64,000 nt of DNA, from NCBI RefSeq assembly GCF_003097615.1, contig NZ_QCZG01000005.1:1-64000 (forward strand). Reading direction: 5' to 3'. Below, piece by piece: positions 1 to 8,848 of this stretch. Source of the DNA: Pueribacillus theae (GTDB lineage: Bacteria; Bacillota; Bacilli; Bacillales; UBA6769). The notes under the pieces were generated by a model, which ran no database searches, had not been told where the DNA came from, and was given only the letters and a program-made list of their open reading frames with translations. The translations under genes and the position numbers were made by a program. Positions within the stretch are counted from its first letter, which is position 1. Each line of letters opens with the position of its first letter.

Positions 1-99
1 CTTAAACGGATATGAACTTTACAGGAACTTGAATATTTTAATTTTTACTAGGTGCGAAAGTTGAGTTAATAAGTAAGATTAAATAAGGGGGTTCATATC

Positions 100-1323
100 A
101 TGATAAGCAAAAAAAGCCTATTTGTCAGCTTTATCCTTTTACTCATGTTGGCACTCGCAGCCTGTAGCGGCTCCAGCTCATCAAGTTCGGATAGCGGCAA
201 AAATTCTGAAAGCGCTTCAAAAGGCTCTTCAGGAGATGTGAAAGAAGTTCCAATTGGTTATAGCGGACCACTTAGCGGAGCTGCTGCTTACTATGGAGAG
301 AATACAGTAAACGGTTTAAAAATGGCAGCAGAAGAGATTAATGAAGCTGGCGGTTTTGAAGTAGATGGACAGAAATACAAACTTAAACTTGTGACACTTG
401 ATGATAAATACTTACCGAACGAAACAGCTTCAAATGCAAAACGTTTAATCCAAGAAAATGATGCAAAGGTTATTTTTAACCCGCATAGCGGGGGTATTAA
501 AGCAATGCAAGTGTTTAACGAACAAGAAGAATTTCTAATCGCGGCATATACGAGTGAACCGGACATCATTGAACAAGGAAACGAATTAACTTGGAGAATC
601 CCTCCTGGCTATGACACGTACATAGAGCCATTTTCAGATTATGAAATGGAGCGTTTTGGGAAAAAGATTGCTTTTCTTCCGACTGCCAGCCAGTATGGAA
701 AAGACTGGGCAGAAAATTTGAAGCCTGTATGGGAGAAAAAAGGTGGAGAAGTCGTATTTGAAGCTGACATTGATTTCAGCAAAGACACTGACTTTTATAC
801 AGTCGTAACAAATGCATTAAAAGAAAAACCTGATGTCTTATTTATCGGTGGGCCATCTGAACCAACCGCACTTGTTGCAAAACAAGCACGTGACTTGGGC
901 TTTGAAGGCGGGTTCCTTATCATGGACCAAGCCAAAATGGATGAAATGGCTGCTGTGATGGATGGCAAGATGGAGCTGCTGGAAGGCTCTGTAGGTGTTC
1001 TTCCGCTTGTTAATACCGATTATCCAGGAACAGCTGCCTTTGTTGAAAAATATCGTGAAGCTCACAAAAAAGATCCTGGCTCTGAAGCAGGTCTAAATTA
1101 TATAGCACTATACGCACTCGTTGAAGCAATGAAAGTCGCTGGTACAGTTGATGATGCAGCAGCCATTAGAAAAGCGCTTGATGAAGGCGTTAAAAATATA
1201 CCTGAAGACAAACAAGTGTACCAAATTTCAGGTGTAACAGAGAAAGGAGCGAATGAATTACCGCTTCGTATGGGAGTAGTTGAAGACGGAGAAGTGAAAC
1301 AAGTCGATCCTGAGAAAAAATAA
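100..1323 (+). CDS. LIV-type ABC transporter substrate-binding lipoprotein
   Basis: A 407-residue extracytoplasmic solute-binding protein of the LivJ/LivK (Peripla_BP_6) family. A signal peptide ends in the lipobox LAAC with Cys22 as the lipidated residue. A Ser/Lys-rich tether (about 23-48) follows, then the two-lobed binding fold (about 50-400). The ATG start has AAGGGGG just upstream. It leads the importer set at 100-6441, but a terminator-like hairpin separates it from the ligase and permeases, which would favour high binding-protein levels. Family members bind amino acids, aromatic acids or other carboxylates; the neighbouring ligase suggests an organic acid. The ligand cannot be read from the sequence. 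Confidence 0.92.
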   Translation: MISKKSLFVSFILLLMLALAACSGSSSSSSDSGKNSESASKGSSGDVKEVPIGYSGPLSGAAAYYGENTVNGLKMAAEEINEAGGFEVDGQKYKLKLVTLDDKYLPNETASNAKRLIQENDAKVIFNPHSGGIKAMQVFNEQEEFLIAAYTSEPDIIEQGNELTWRIPPGYDTYIEPFSDYEMERFGKKIAFLPTASQYGKDWAENLKPVWEKKGGEVVFEADIDFSKDTDFYTVVTNALKEKPDVLFIGGPSEPTALVAKQARDLGFEGGFLIMDQAKMDEMAAVMDGKMELLEGSVGVLPLVNTDYPGTAAFVEKYREAHKKDPGSEAGLNYIALYALVEAMKVAGTVDDAAAIRKALDEGVKNIPEDKQVYQISGVTEKGANELPLRMGVVEDGEVKQVDPEKK

Positions 1324-1355
1324 TGTGTTCTTAATTTTTATCGAAAGATAACGCG

Positions 1356-1384
1356 GAGCGCGAAACATTGCGCTCTATTTTTTT
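1356..1384 (+). terminator. Terminator/attenuator after binding-protein gene
   Basis: GAGCGC and GCGCTC form a 6-bp stem around an 8-base loop, followed directly by TA and a run of seven T. It sits between the binding-protein gene and the rest of the importer operon, so partial termination would give excess binding protein over permease. Confidence 0.7.
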
Positions 1385-1458
1385 CAAAATTTAAATAACA
1401 TCGCCGAATTTTTAAATAAAGAGAAAAACTGTGGAGATGCAGGAAGGATTTGTTATTT

Positions 1459-3045
1459 ATGGTAGAGAGGCCTTGGAGAAAACATTACACGAATGGAATG
1501 ATGGAGGAAATTGACATCCCTCACATGTCATTGCCTGAGCTATTCCGGCAATCTGTCGAAAATTATCGCAATCATGTAGCCATTACTTATTTTGATCAAG
1601 AACTTACCTACGGAGAACTTTTCAAAAAAATTCTTTCCGTTGCAAGCGCTTTTTGCAAGCAGGGGCTGAAAAAAGGAGATAGGATAGCGTTAATGCTGCC
1701 TAATAATCCCTATTATCCAATTAGCTACTATGCTGCCCTGTTTTGCGGAGCTACAGTTGTACAAATCAATCCGATGTATAAACCGGAAGAACTGGGCTAT
1801 ATACTCAATGATTCAGGTGCGGCATTTATCGTAGCACACTTGCCACTGGCTCCAGTTATCGATGCCGTGAAAGAAAATACAAAGTTGAAGCAAGTTTATC
1901 TAGCGTCACCTGATGAGCCATCCCCGTTCGATCAATTGTTGCAGGATGAAGCAGACGCTGTACCCAATGTATCGATTGATCCCAAGGAAGATGTTGCAGT
2001 TCTTCAATATACAGGGGGAACGACGGGGCGCTCAAAAGGTGCCATGTTAACTCACTATAATCTTGTAGCGAATACCCTTCAAAGCGCAGCTTTCACAGCG
2101 GCTGTCACAGAGAAGGGAAAAGAGAAAGTCTTAACGGCTTCACCGCTATTTCACGTATACGGAATGACGAGCGGTATGAATTTAACATTTTACAACGGCG
2201 GAAATATGATCCTATTGCCTAAATTTGATGTTGAACAAGCCGTGAAAACGATAATGGAACTAAAGCCGACGAGCTTTCCAGGTGTCCCAACGATGTATAT
2301 TGCACTGTTAAACTATGTGAAACAGCACCCAATGAAATTAGATAGCTTTAAAACGTGCTCAAGCGGTTCGGCTCCATTGCCTGTGGAAGTGCTAGAACAA
2401 ATGAAAGAAATCACAGGAGCGCCCATCGCTGAAGGATACGGTCTTTCAGAGGCATCACCGACGACCCATCGGAATCCTGTGATTGGCCTTCAAAAAGTTG
2501 GGAGTATCGGCATACCATTTCCAAATACGGACGCGAAAATTTTTGATTCGGAGAATGGAAAGAATGAGCTTGGAATCGGTGAAGTCGGAGAGTTGGCTAT
2601 TAAAGGGCCGCAAGTTATGAAAGGGTATTGGAAAATGCCTGAAGAAACGAAGCAGGCTCTCCGTGACGGCTGGTTGTTTACAGGTGATTTGGCCAAAATG
2701 GATGAAGACGGTTATTTCTATATTGTTGGACGGAAAAAAGAAATGATTATCGCAAGCGGATATAACATCTATCCTGTTGAAATCGAAGACGTCCTTTATG
2801 AACATCCTAAAGTGCTTGAAGCAGCTGTAATCGGCGTCCCGCATCCATATCGCGGCGAAACGGTGAAAGCCGTCATTGTACCTAGAAATGGCGAATCAAT
2901 TTCCGAAGAAGAGATCACCTCTTTCTGTTCCGAACGGTTAGCAGCGTATAAGGTTCCGAAAATGATTGAATTTCGAGAAGAATTGCCAAAATCAGCTGTA
3001 GGGAAAATTCTAAAAAGAAAATTGCAAGAAGAATCAAGTACATGA
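1459..3045 (+). CDS. Acyl-CoA ligase (AMP-forming)
   Basis: A 528-residue ANL-superfamily adenylate-forming enzyme expected to convert a carboxylic acid, ATP and CoA into acyl-CoA, AMP and PPi in the cytoplasm. The ATP-binding loop YTGGTTGRSKG begins near residue 184, the YGLSE motif follows, and the C-terminal domain carries the conserved lysine in VGKILKRK. The ATG at 1459 is preferred over a TTG at 1450 because AGGAAGGA lies about 10 bases upstream of it. Position between binding protein and permeases implies that it activates the imported acid. Overall it resembles medium/long-chain fatty acid-CoA ligases (LcfB-like), but specificity is unknown. Confidence 0.9.
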   Translation: MVERPWRKHYTNGMMEEIDIPHMSLPELFRQSVENYRNHVAITYFDQELTYGELFKKILSVASAFCKQGLKKGDRIALMLPNNPYYPISYYAALFCGATVVQINPMYKPEELGYILNDSGAAFIVAHLPLAPVIDAVKENTKLKQVYLASPDEPSPFDQLLQDEADAVPNVSIDPKEDVAVLQYTGGTTGRSKGAMLTHYNLVANTLQSAAFTAAVTEKGKEKVLTASPLFHVYGMTSGMNLTFYNGGNMILLPKFDVEQAVKTIMELKPTSFPGVPTMYIALLNYVKQHPMKLDSFKTCSSGSAPLPVEVLEQMKEITGAPIAEGYGLSEASPTTHRNPVIGLQKVGSIGIPFPNTDAKIFDSENGKNELGIGEVGELAIKGPQVMKGYWKMPEETKQALRDGWLFTGDLAKMDEDGYFYIVGRKKEMIIASGYNIYPVEIEDVLYEHPKVLEAAVIGVPHPYRGETVKAVIVPRNGESISEEEITSFCSERLAAYKVPKMIEFREELPKSAVGKILKRKLQEESST

Positions 3046-3075
3046 TGGTTGTTATTAAAGGAGGAAGGAAATCCT

Positions 3076-3939
3076 ATGGAGCATTTTATTCAACAGCTAG
3101 TTAACGGCATTACACTGGGAAGCGTGTACATTCTTATGGGGATCGGATTAACCCTTGTATTTGGAATTTTACATATTCCCAATTTTGCTCACGGTGCATT
3201 GTATATGCTCGGAGGGTATGTGACGCTTATGATGATGACATCAGTTGGTGTACATTATTTAATTGCATTAGTTGTATCCATTTTTGTTGTAGGGTTCATA
3301 GCGGTATTAATGGAACGAGCGGTGTTTCACCCTTTAAGAAAAGCACCCCCGATCCATGACAAAATTGCTGCGATTGGAATGATGCTTTTTTTTGAGGCAT
3401 TTGTTCTGCTCGTTTGGGGTACCGAATACCAAAGAATGCCGACACCCTACGGTAATTCAATCAAAATAGATGCCATTACGATTACGGCTCAAAGAATTTT
3501 GATTATTGCCGTTTCAATCATCGTCGTAGCTTTGCTTTACTGGTTTTTGAAAAAGACAATGATTGGCGCATCCATCATTGCCATGGCCCAAAACCGTGAA
3601 GGCGCTTATTTAGTCGGAATCAACGCGAATATGGTTGCCATGATGACATTTTTCATTTCCGGCGCGCTGGCAGCAATAGCCGCTGGATTGGCATCGCCTA
3701 TTAATCTCGTATTTCCGGCAATGGGCCATCTTGTCATTATGAAAGCATTTATTATCGTCATTATAGGCGGCATGGGAAGCATACCTGGTGCCATTTTCGG
3801 TGGTTTTCTCCTTGGCATTACCGAAAGTTTGGGTGCAACTTACATTTCTAGTGACTACAAAGATTTAATTGCGTTTTTCTTGCTCGTAGTCATTATGACT
3901 TGGAAGCCTACAGGATTGTTCGCTAAGGGGGCTCACTAA
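3076..3939 (+). CDS. LIV-type ABC transporter permease (LivH-like)
   Basis: A 287-residue integral membrane protein with about eight hydrophobic segments and the LivH-family pattern of an N-terminal NG(I)TLGSVYIL segment and FAHGALYMLG. With the LivM-like subunit it should form the translocation channel. The ATG at 3076 follows AAAGGAGGAAGG, while an upstream TTG in frame would contain the binding site. The stop codon overlaps the ATG of the next gene by one base, showing translational coupling. Confidence 0.92.
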   Translation: MEHFIQQLVNGITLGSVYILMGIGLTLVFGILHIPNFAHGALYMLGGYVTLMMMTSVGVHYLIALVVSIFVVGFIAVLMERAVFHPLRKAPPIHDKIAAIGMMLFFEAFVLLVWGTEYQRMPTPYGNSIKIDAITITAQRILIIAVSIIVVALLYWFLKKTMIGASIIAMAQNREGAYLVGINANMVAMMTFFISGALAAIAAGLASPINLVFPAMGHLVIMKAFIIVIIGGMGSIPGAIFGGFLLGITESLGATYISSDYKDLIAFFLLVVIMTWKPTGLFAKGAH

Positions 3940-4967
3940 TGAATAAAATCATGGATAAGCGAATTGGCATTGCCGTATTAGTGATTCTTTCTATTATATT
4001 TCCACTTCTTTTCGATAACAAATATATCATACATGTCATGTCGTTAGCCTTTATCTATATTATTGCAATTTATGGAATGAATCTTCTGGCGGGGTTTACC
4101 GGGTATCTTTCTCTTGCGCATGCCGGCTTCTTCGCTATAGGAGCTTATTCACTTGGTGTGTTTACGACAAAATACGAAATGACGTTTTGGGTATCTTTTG
4201 TTGCTGCCATCGTTTTTACTACGGTTGTTGGAGCCATTATCGGCCTCATTGCACTGCGTACGAAAGAACACTTTTTTGCAATCTACACACTAATTGTTGG
4301 CTATCTCATCTATCTTCTCATTGATAAATGGGATGTCATGACAGGCGGTGTTCGCGGGTTGATCGGCATTCCCGTTCCTACAGCAATTGGCCCGATTGAA
4401 TTTAAGTCTGGGTTATCCATGTATTATTTGATTTTATTCTTTCTTTTGCTTTCCACTTTATTAATAACGAGAATTGTCCACTCATTAACCGGAAGGACAT
4501 TCATCGCCATTCGAAACAGTGAAGAGTTAGCACAGACCATTGGCATCAATACGATGACAAATAAACTGGTTTCATTTATTATTTCTATCTTTTTTGCTGC
4601 TTTGGCTGGAGCGCTTTACGCTTCTTTTGTCCGTTTCCTCGGACCTGATATTGCCAACCTGCCTATGGTGTTTGACTTTTTAATGTATCTCATTGTCGGA
4701 GGGCTTGGAACCCTTTCAGGCCCCATCGTTGGAACGTTATTAATCGTTTGGCTTTCACAATTTTTGCAAGGTTTGCAAGAATACCGGATGTTACTATTTG
4801 GCCCGATCTTGACGCTGATTGTTATCTTCTATCCAGCTGGAATTGTCGGTGCTTATCGAACGATTAAAATGAAATTAAAGCATAAAAAAGATTTGGACAA
4901 CAATAACCCAGTTGATAAGAAAGTGTCGAATACAAATCATGAGCAAAGCCAAATCAAGGAGGGGTGA
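3939..4967 (+). CDS. LIV-type ABC transporter permease (LivM-like)
   Basis: A 342-residue polytopic permease with the LivM signature region GMNLLAGFTGYLSLAHAGFFAIGAY in its N-terminal third and a charged, Asn/Lys-rich cytoplasmic tail of about 35 residues. It pairs with the preceding LivH-like subunit. TAATG overlap with the upstream gene and a 6-base gap to the ATPase gene indicate one transcript. Confidence 0.92.
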   Translation: MNKIMDKRIGIAVLVILSIIFPLLFDNKYIIHVMSLAFIYIIAIYGMNLLAGFTGYLSLAHAGFFAIGAYSLGVFTTKYEMTFWVSFVAAIVFTTVVGAIIGLIALRTKEHFFAIYTLIVGYLIYLLIDKWDVMTGGVRGLIGIPVPTAIGPIEFKSGLSMYYLILFFLLLSTLLITRIVHSLTGRTFIAIRNSEELAQTIGINTMTNKLVSFIISIFFAALAGALYASFVRFLGPDIANLPMVFDFLMYLIVGGLGTLSGPIVGTLLIVWLSQFLQGLQEYRMLLFGPILTLIVIFYPAGIVGAYRTIKMKLKHKKDLDNNNPVDKKVSNTNHEQSQIKEG

Positions 4968-4973
4968 GGCTAG

Positions 4974-5750
4974 GTGGCATTTGTAGAAACGAAAAAACTG
5001 ACGAAAAAATTTGGCGGTTTAACGGCAGTCAATAATGTAGATTTCAAAATTGAAAAAGGGCAAATCACAGCAATTATTGGACCGAACGGTGCAGGCAAAT
5101 CAACATTTTTTAATTTAATCAGCGGGTTTTATCCGCCGACTTCTGGTACGGTTATTTTTGACGGACAAGATATTACGAAAGTGCCTTCTTATAATATCGC
5201 AAAATTAGGCATGGCACGGACGTTTCAAACAACAAACTTATTTGAGACCTCTACTGTTCTGGATAATGTTATCGTCGGTTATCGGCTGCGCACAAAATCG
5301 AGGCTTTTCGATGCCGTCTTTCGGACTCCCCGTGAAAAGCGTGAGGAAAAGGAAGCATTGGAAAAAGCAATTGAAGTCCTTGATTTTGTAGGGCTGACTC
5401 ATTTAGCCAATCGCCAAGTGGCATTAATTTCTCAGGAAGCGAAAAAACGGGTCGCATTTGCCCTTGCTTTGGCTACTGAGCCAAAAATTGTCTTTCTTGA
5501 TGAACCGGCAGCCGGCATTAATCCGGAAGAAACAGACGGCTTGGCAGAATTGATGAATAAAATGAAGGATAATGGAATTACGGTTTGCACGATTGAACAT
5601 AAAATGGCTATGATTATGAGCATTGCCGACAAGATTATGGTACTTAATCAGGGTATGAAAATAGCGGAAGGAACGCCAGAAGAAATACAGAATGATCCGG
5701 TTGTCATTGAAGCTTATCTGGGAGGGGAAAGCGTTGCTGAAGTTAATTGA
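4974..5750 (+). CDS. LIV-type ABC transporter ATP-binding protein (LivG-like)
   Basis: A 258-residue ABC ATPase that should energise the permease pair from the cytoplasmic face. Walker A GPNGAGKST is at about 36-44 and Walker B/D-loop VFLDEPAAG is present. The start is GTG at 4974. Odd point: the signature motif, normally LSxGQ (LPFGYQ in the second LivG-like protein here), reads LISQEA at about 151-156. LivF, the partner ATPase, keeps a perfect LSGGQ, so the dimer would have one normal and one altered ATP site. Otherwise length and order are typical. Confidence 0.9.
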   Translation: MAFVETKKLTKKFGGLTAVNNVDFKIEKGQITAIIGPNGAGKSTFFNLISGFYPPTSGTVIFDGQDITKVPSYNIAKLGMARTFQTTNLFETSTVLDNVIVGYRLRTKSRLFDAVFRTPREKREEKEALEKAIEVLDFVGLTHLANRQVALISQEAKKRVAFALALATEPKIVFLDEPAAGINPEETDGLAELMNKMKDNGITVCTIEHKMAMIMSIADKIMVLNQGMKIAEGTPEEIQNDPVVIEAYLGGESVAEVN

Positions 5751-6441
5751 TGTTACCGTTCGTTTTGGAGCCTTCGAAGCTTTAAGCAATATAAATTTTG
5801 AAGTAGAAGAAGGTGAGCTTGTCGTCTTGCTCGGTGCGAATGGTGCAGGAAAAAGTACAATATTTAATACGATTAGCGGATTGAATAAACCTTCAAAAGG
5901 AGAGATTCAATTTCTCGGAAAAAATGTCGGCGGAACCTCTCCGGATAAAATGGTGAAAAACGGAATTGTCCAATGCGCAGAGGGCAGGAAACTGTTTCCG
6001 GAAATGTCCGTTCAAGAAAATTTAAGAATGGGTGGATACATTCACCGCAGGAAGAAAAGCCAATTAAAGGAGTCGCTTGAAGAAGTATATGAACTGTTTC
6101 CTATTTTAAGAGATAAAAAAGATGACCCGGCGGGCTCGTTAAGCGGGGGCCAGCAGCAAATGCTTGCTATAGGGCGGGCATTAATGTCCAAACCACGGCT
6201 CGTTATGATGGATGAACCTTCCATGGGGCTTGCGCCGCTCATTGTAGAGCAGATGTTTGGGATCATTCAAGAAATTAACAAACAGGGCACAACGGTGCTG
6301 TTGGCTGAACAGAATGCAAATGCCGCTCTTAAAATCGCTGATCGCGGCTATGTCATCGAAAATGGGAGAATCGTAATCGAAGGAAGCAGGCAAGAGCTCT
6401 TTGAAAACGATGATATCCGAAAAGCCTATATAGGAGCTTGA
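5734..6441 (+). CDS. LIV-type ABC transporter ATP-binding protein (LivF-like)
   Basis: A 235-residue ABC ATPase with LGANGAGKST, intact LSGGQQQ signature and DEPSMGLAP, typical of LivF. The TTG start at 5734 follows GGGAGGGGA and overlaps the end of the LivG-like gene by 17 bases, so the two are translationally coupled. It forms the ATPase heterodimer with the preceding protein. Confidence 0.9.
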   Translation: MLKLIDVTVRFGAFEALSNINFEVEEGELVVLLGANGAGKSTIFNTISGLNKPSKGEIQFLGKNVGGTSPDKMVKNGIVQCAEGRKLFPEMSVQENLRMGGYIHRRKKSQLKESLEEVYELFPILRDKKDDPAGSLSGGQQQMLAIGRALMSKPRLVMMDEPSMGLAPLIVEQMFGIIQEINKQGTTVLLAEQNANAALKIADRGYVIENGRIVIEGSRQELFENDDIRKAYIGA

Positions 6442-6637
6442 CATTGCTCGTCTAAACAATGAATTACCCCTTCTTTACAAAAATCTTAGGTTCAATTAAA
6501 ATATAAAAAATAGTCTTGATGGAAGAATTGGAAGAGGAAGCGAAAGCGGAATCTTCCGTTCTTTTATTATTTTGAAAAGGCTGGCTACATACAAAATACT
6601 TTTTTAGATCATGAGATAGGGATAGGAGAAAAAGAAT

Positions 6638-7045
6638 ATGGCTTTTGAAGTTGATGTGAAGAAAAGATTAAGTGGGAGCAATTTTTTAAATTTTCTAGGT
6701 GTGGAAACAGAGGTTGATGAATACGGAAAAATTTTTATGAAACTATATGTCGATGACAACGTATTGAACTTAAATAATACGTTGCACGGTGGCGTTCATG
6801 CAACGATTTTGGACTCCGTCATTGGGCAGACAGTTGCCCAAGAAGCAGAATGCCCGATCTCGACAGTGAATTTGAACATTTTTTATGGCAGGCCGGCGGT
6901 GAAAAATAACTGGCTTACGGCGAGTGCTACCATCGTTCAAATGGGATATAACATCGTAACCGCGGAGGGAACCCTTCTAAATGAAAACGGCGAGTTAATT
7001 GCCAAAGCGATTGGATCATTTAAGATATTACGAAGTAACAAGTAA
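6638..7045 (+). CDS. PaaI-family hotdog thioesterase
   Basis: A 135-residue single hotdog-fold protein. The family motif HGG at residues 50-52 with Asp59 downstream (HGGVHATILDS) marks PaaI/YdiI-type acyl-CoA thioesterases, which hydrolyse stalled or excess acyl-CoA and free CoA. The ATG follows ATAGGAG. It is about 200 bp downstream of the transporter operon and is closed by a strong terminator, so it may be its last gene or a separate unit. Substrate unknown. Confidence 0.85.
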   Translation: MAFEVDVKKRLSGSNFLNFLGVETEVDEYGKIFMKLYVDDNVLNLNNTLHGGVHATILDSVIGQTVAQEAECPISTVNLNIFYGRPAVKNNWLTASATIVQMGYNIVTAEGTLLNENGELIAKAIGSFKILRSNK

Positions 7046-7092
7046 ATCGTTCATAGCGATCATGCTTTCCCGTACTATACAGTCAGTTGATA

Positions 7093-7142
7093 AAAAAACT
7101 CAGTTTTTCCTTTTTTGAAATGAAGGAAAATCTGAGTTTTTT
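7093..7142. terminator. Bidirectional terminator
   Basis: ACTCAG-TTTTTCC and GGAAAAT-CTGAGT pair as a long stem with A-run on one side and T-run on the other. It serves the thioesterase gene on the plus strand and the aldolase-like gene on the minus strand. Confidence 0.85.
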
Positions 7143-7159
7143 ATGCATTATGCTCTTTA

Positions 7160-7927
7160 TCAATCCAACAAATCCGGCTGTTCCTTCACAATGCGGTCCC
7201 AAAGCGGTTGGAAGCTAAACCAGCCGGCATGATGGTTTCCGACATATTTGCTTGTTTTTTCAGCATGTTCTTCATCAATAAGAACTGGTTTTCCTACAGA
7301 CTCTGCCATCAATTGAGCTTGGCAGGAACGTTCCATCGTAATAAACCACCAAGCGGCTTCATCAACAGAGTGCCCAACCGTCAAAAGTCCGTGATTTCGT
7401 AAGATACAAGCTTTACGGTTTCCTAAAGCCTCTCCAATCCTTCTTCCTTCCTCAACGTCATTGACTACCCCCGTATAGTCATCAAAAAGAGAATGATCAT
7501 GATAAAAAGCACAGGCATCCTGAGTGATCGGATCAAGCAACCTGCCGAGTGTTGACCACGTTTTTCCATAAACGGAATGAGAGTGGGCAGCTGCAATAAC
7601 ATCTGGCCTTGCTTGATGGATCTGCGAATGGATGGCAAAAGCTGCCCGGTTTACCGGGCGATCGCCTTCAACAACGTCCCCGTCATGATTCACAAGCAAG
7701 AGGTCTGAAGCTTTGATTTGGCTGAAATGGGTGCCGAAAGGATTCACCCAAAAATGATCAGGTTTTTCAGGATCTCGTGCAGTGATATGGCCTGCAACGC
7801 CTTCGTCAAATCCGAATTTTGAAAAAAGTCTGAATGCACCAGCGAGCCTTTCTTTTAAATGCTGCCTTTCTTCTTCAACTGAAGAAAAGACGGGTGGTTT
7901 AAGCAACCCAGTTTTCACTGTTTTCAT
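7160..7927 (-). CDS. Class II aldolase/adducin-family protein
   Basis: A 255-residue class II aldolase/adducin-fold protein. Zn-ligand candidates are His115 and His117 (AHSHSVYG) and His179 (RNHG), as in fuculose-phosphate aldolase relatives. Family members are metal-dependent aldolases, epimerases or decarboxylases. The ATG at 7927 is preferred because GAGAGGAG lies upstream of it and inside the longer frame. Monocistronic and convergent with the thioesterase. Nothing links it directly to the acyl-CoA pathways. Confidence 0.85.
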   Translation of the reverse strand: MKTVKTGLLKPPVFSSVEEERQHLKERLAGAFRLFSKFGFDEGVAGHITARDPEKPDHFWVNPFGTHFSQIKASDLLLVNHDGDVVEGDRPVNRAAFAIHSQIHQARPDVIAAAHSHSVYGKTWSTLGRLLDPITQDACAFYHDHSLFDDYTGVVNDVEEGRRIGEALGNRKACILRNHGLLTVGHSVDEAAWWFITMERSCQAQLMAESVGKPVLIDEEHAEKTSKYVGNHHAGWFSFQPLWDRIVKEQPDLLD

Positions 7928-8227
7928 TTGAATTACTCCTCTCAATATTAAAAAGAAATCATGATTCTTTTATTCGACTAATCTTTAGAAAATCCTTTTT
8001 ATAAGGAATTACAATCGATTTTTTTGTTGATTTCAAATTGATTTGCCTCTGGCTTCCGGCTTCTGATCCCTGACTTCAGTTAAGTCATTTGCCTTTTTAT
8101 TTAGGCATTCAACCATTTTTGGTTAAAAGTTCTGTAAACCTGAATAGAATATAGCAAACAAGATTGAGTTTGCTTTAGCTTTTCATCAAAATAATTTACG
8201 GCCCAGACTTTAAGGGAGGCGAACGAA
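7928..8227. other. Intergenic region with a dispersed-repeat fragment
   Basis: This 300-bp A+T-rich gap between divergent genes should hold promoters for both, but none stands out. At 8055-8077 lies a 23-mer that recurs, inverted, at 38614-38636 with 21 of 23 identities. A small hairpin with arms AACCA/TGGTT lies near 8109-8122. No coding potential was recognised. Confidence 0.5.
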
Positions 8228-8458
8228 TTGGACCCTCAGAAAAATTCATATGATGCAAAGGTGAGATCATTAGCCAGAGCGAAAGCAAGACAGGAGCATG
8301 CGTTTTTCCTATCGTTTTACGCCAAATTGACAATTGATGAGACGATTTTGAATTGGAAGAAAGAACGGTTACAGTCAGATATCGATAAAGCGCTGATGAA
8401 TGGTGATCGCGAATCGTTTTATACCTTGTCTGAACAATACAAACAACTTGTTCGATAA
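8228..8458 (+). CDS. IDEAL-domain small protein
   Basis: A 76-residue protein whose C-terminal half, IDKALMNGDRESFYTLSEQY, matches the IDEAL domain found in short Firmicutes proteins and at the ends of some regulators. The family is thought to mediate protein-protein contact; no activity can be assigned. The TTG start follows AAGGGAGGCG. The stop codon lies at the junction with a dispersed repeat, so the last codons may derive from the repeat. Confidence 0.8.
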   Translation: MDPQKNSYDAKVRSLARAKARQEHAFFLSFYAKLTIDETILNWKKERLQSDIDKALMNGDRESFYTLSEQYKQLVR

Positions 8459-8629
8459 AGCGAGACTTCCATCGGTTGGGGGTTCCTTCAACCCCCACTG
8501 ATGGCTAGCGCGCAAACTGCTTAGTTCTCGATAAACGGGACTTATCAGGGGATTAGCGTCCGTAGTCCCCACTTAGGCTTCTTCGAATCCTCTAATTTTT
8601 GGGGCGGGGATTTTACGGACGGTTGCGGC
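8453..8629 (+). repeat. Dispersed repeat, longest copy (A)
   Basis: This runs from CGATAAAGCGAGACTTCCATC to TTTACGGACGGTTGCGGC. Its first part holds a hairpin (TTGGGGG / CCCCCA). A second CGATAAACGGGACTT-like start at 8529 suggests two fused units. It matches a reverse-oriented copy at 10003-10111 and a 45-bp internally deleted copy at 35617-35661. It encodes no protein and looks like a small non-autonomous or REP-like element. Confidence 0.7.
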
Positions 8630-8848
8630 ATGAGAAGCATTTTCAGCCGAGGCATACATGCCAGCTTTTTTCTGTGAATATTTCTTGCAGCAGTGATCGG
8701 ATAAAAGTAGCTTTTCTTATGTGTGAAAATGATACAAGCCCATAATTCGCGAACTCTTTGTCGTTGCGTAGAGTTTTTCACATTATTCGCTTCAATTTCT
8801 GCTACATGGTAAAATTATTGTAAGCAGAATTGAAGAAGGGTGATTGCA
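8630..8848. other. Leader region of the YpgR-like gene
   Basis: About 220 bp without a gene. An inverted repeat CAATTTCTGCT (8793-8803) / AGCAGAATTG (8823-8832) ends at the ribosome binding site of the next gene and could affect its translation. No convincing sigma-A promoter was found. Confidence 0.4.

Noticed and set aside
6515-6570. GGAAGA/TCTTCC hairpin before the thioesterase gene as a terminator
   Set aside because: The stem is short with a long loop, and competing pairings of the same purine-rich bases make it unreliable.
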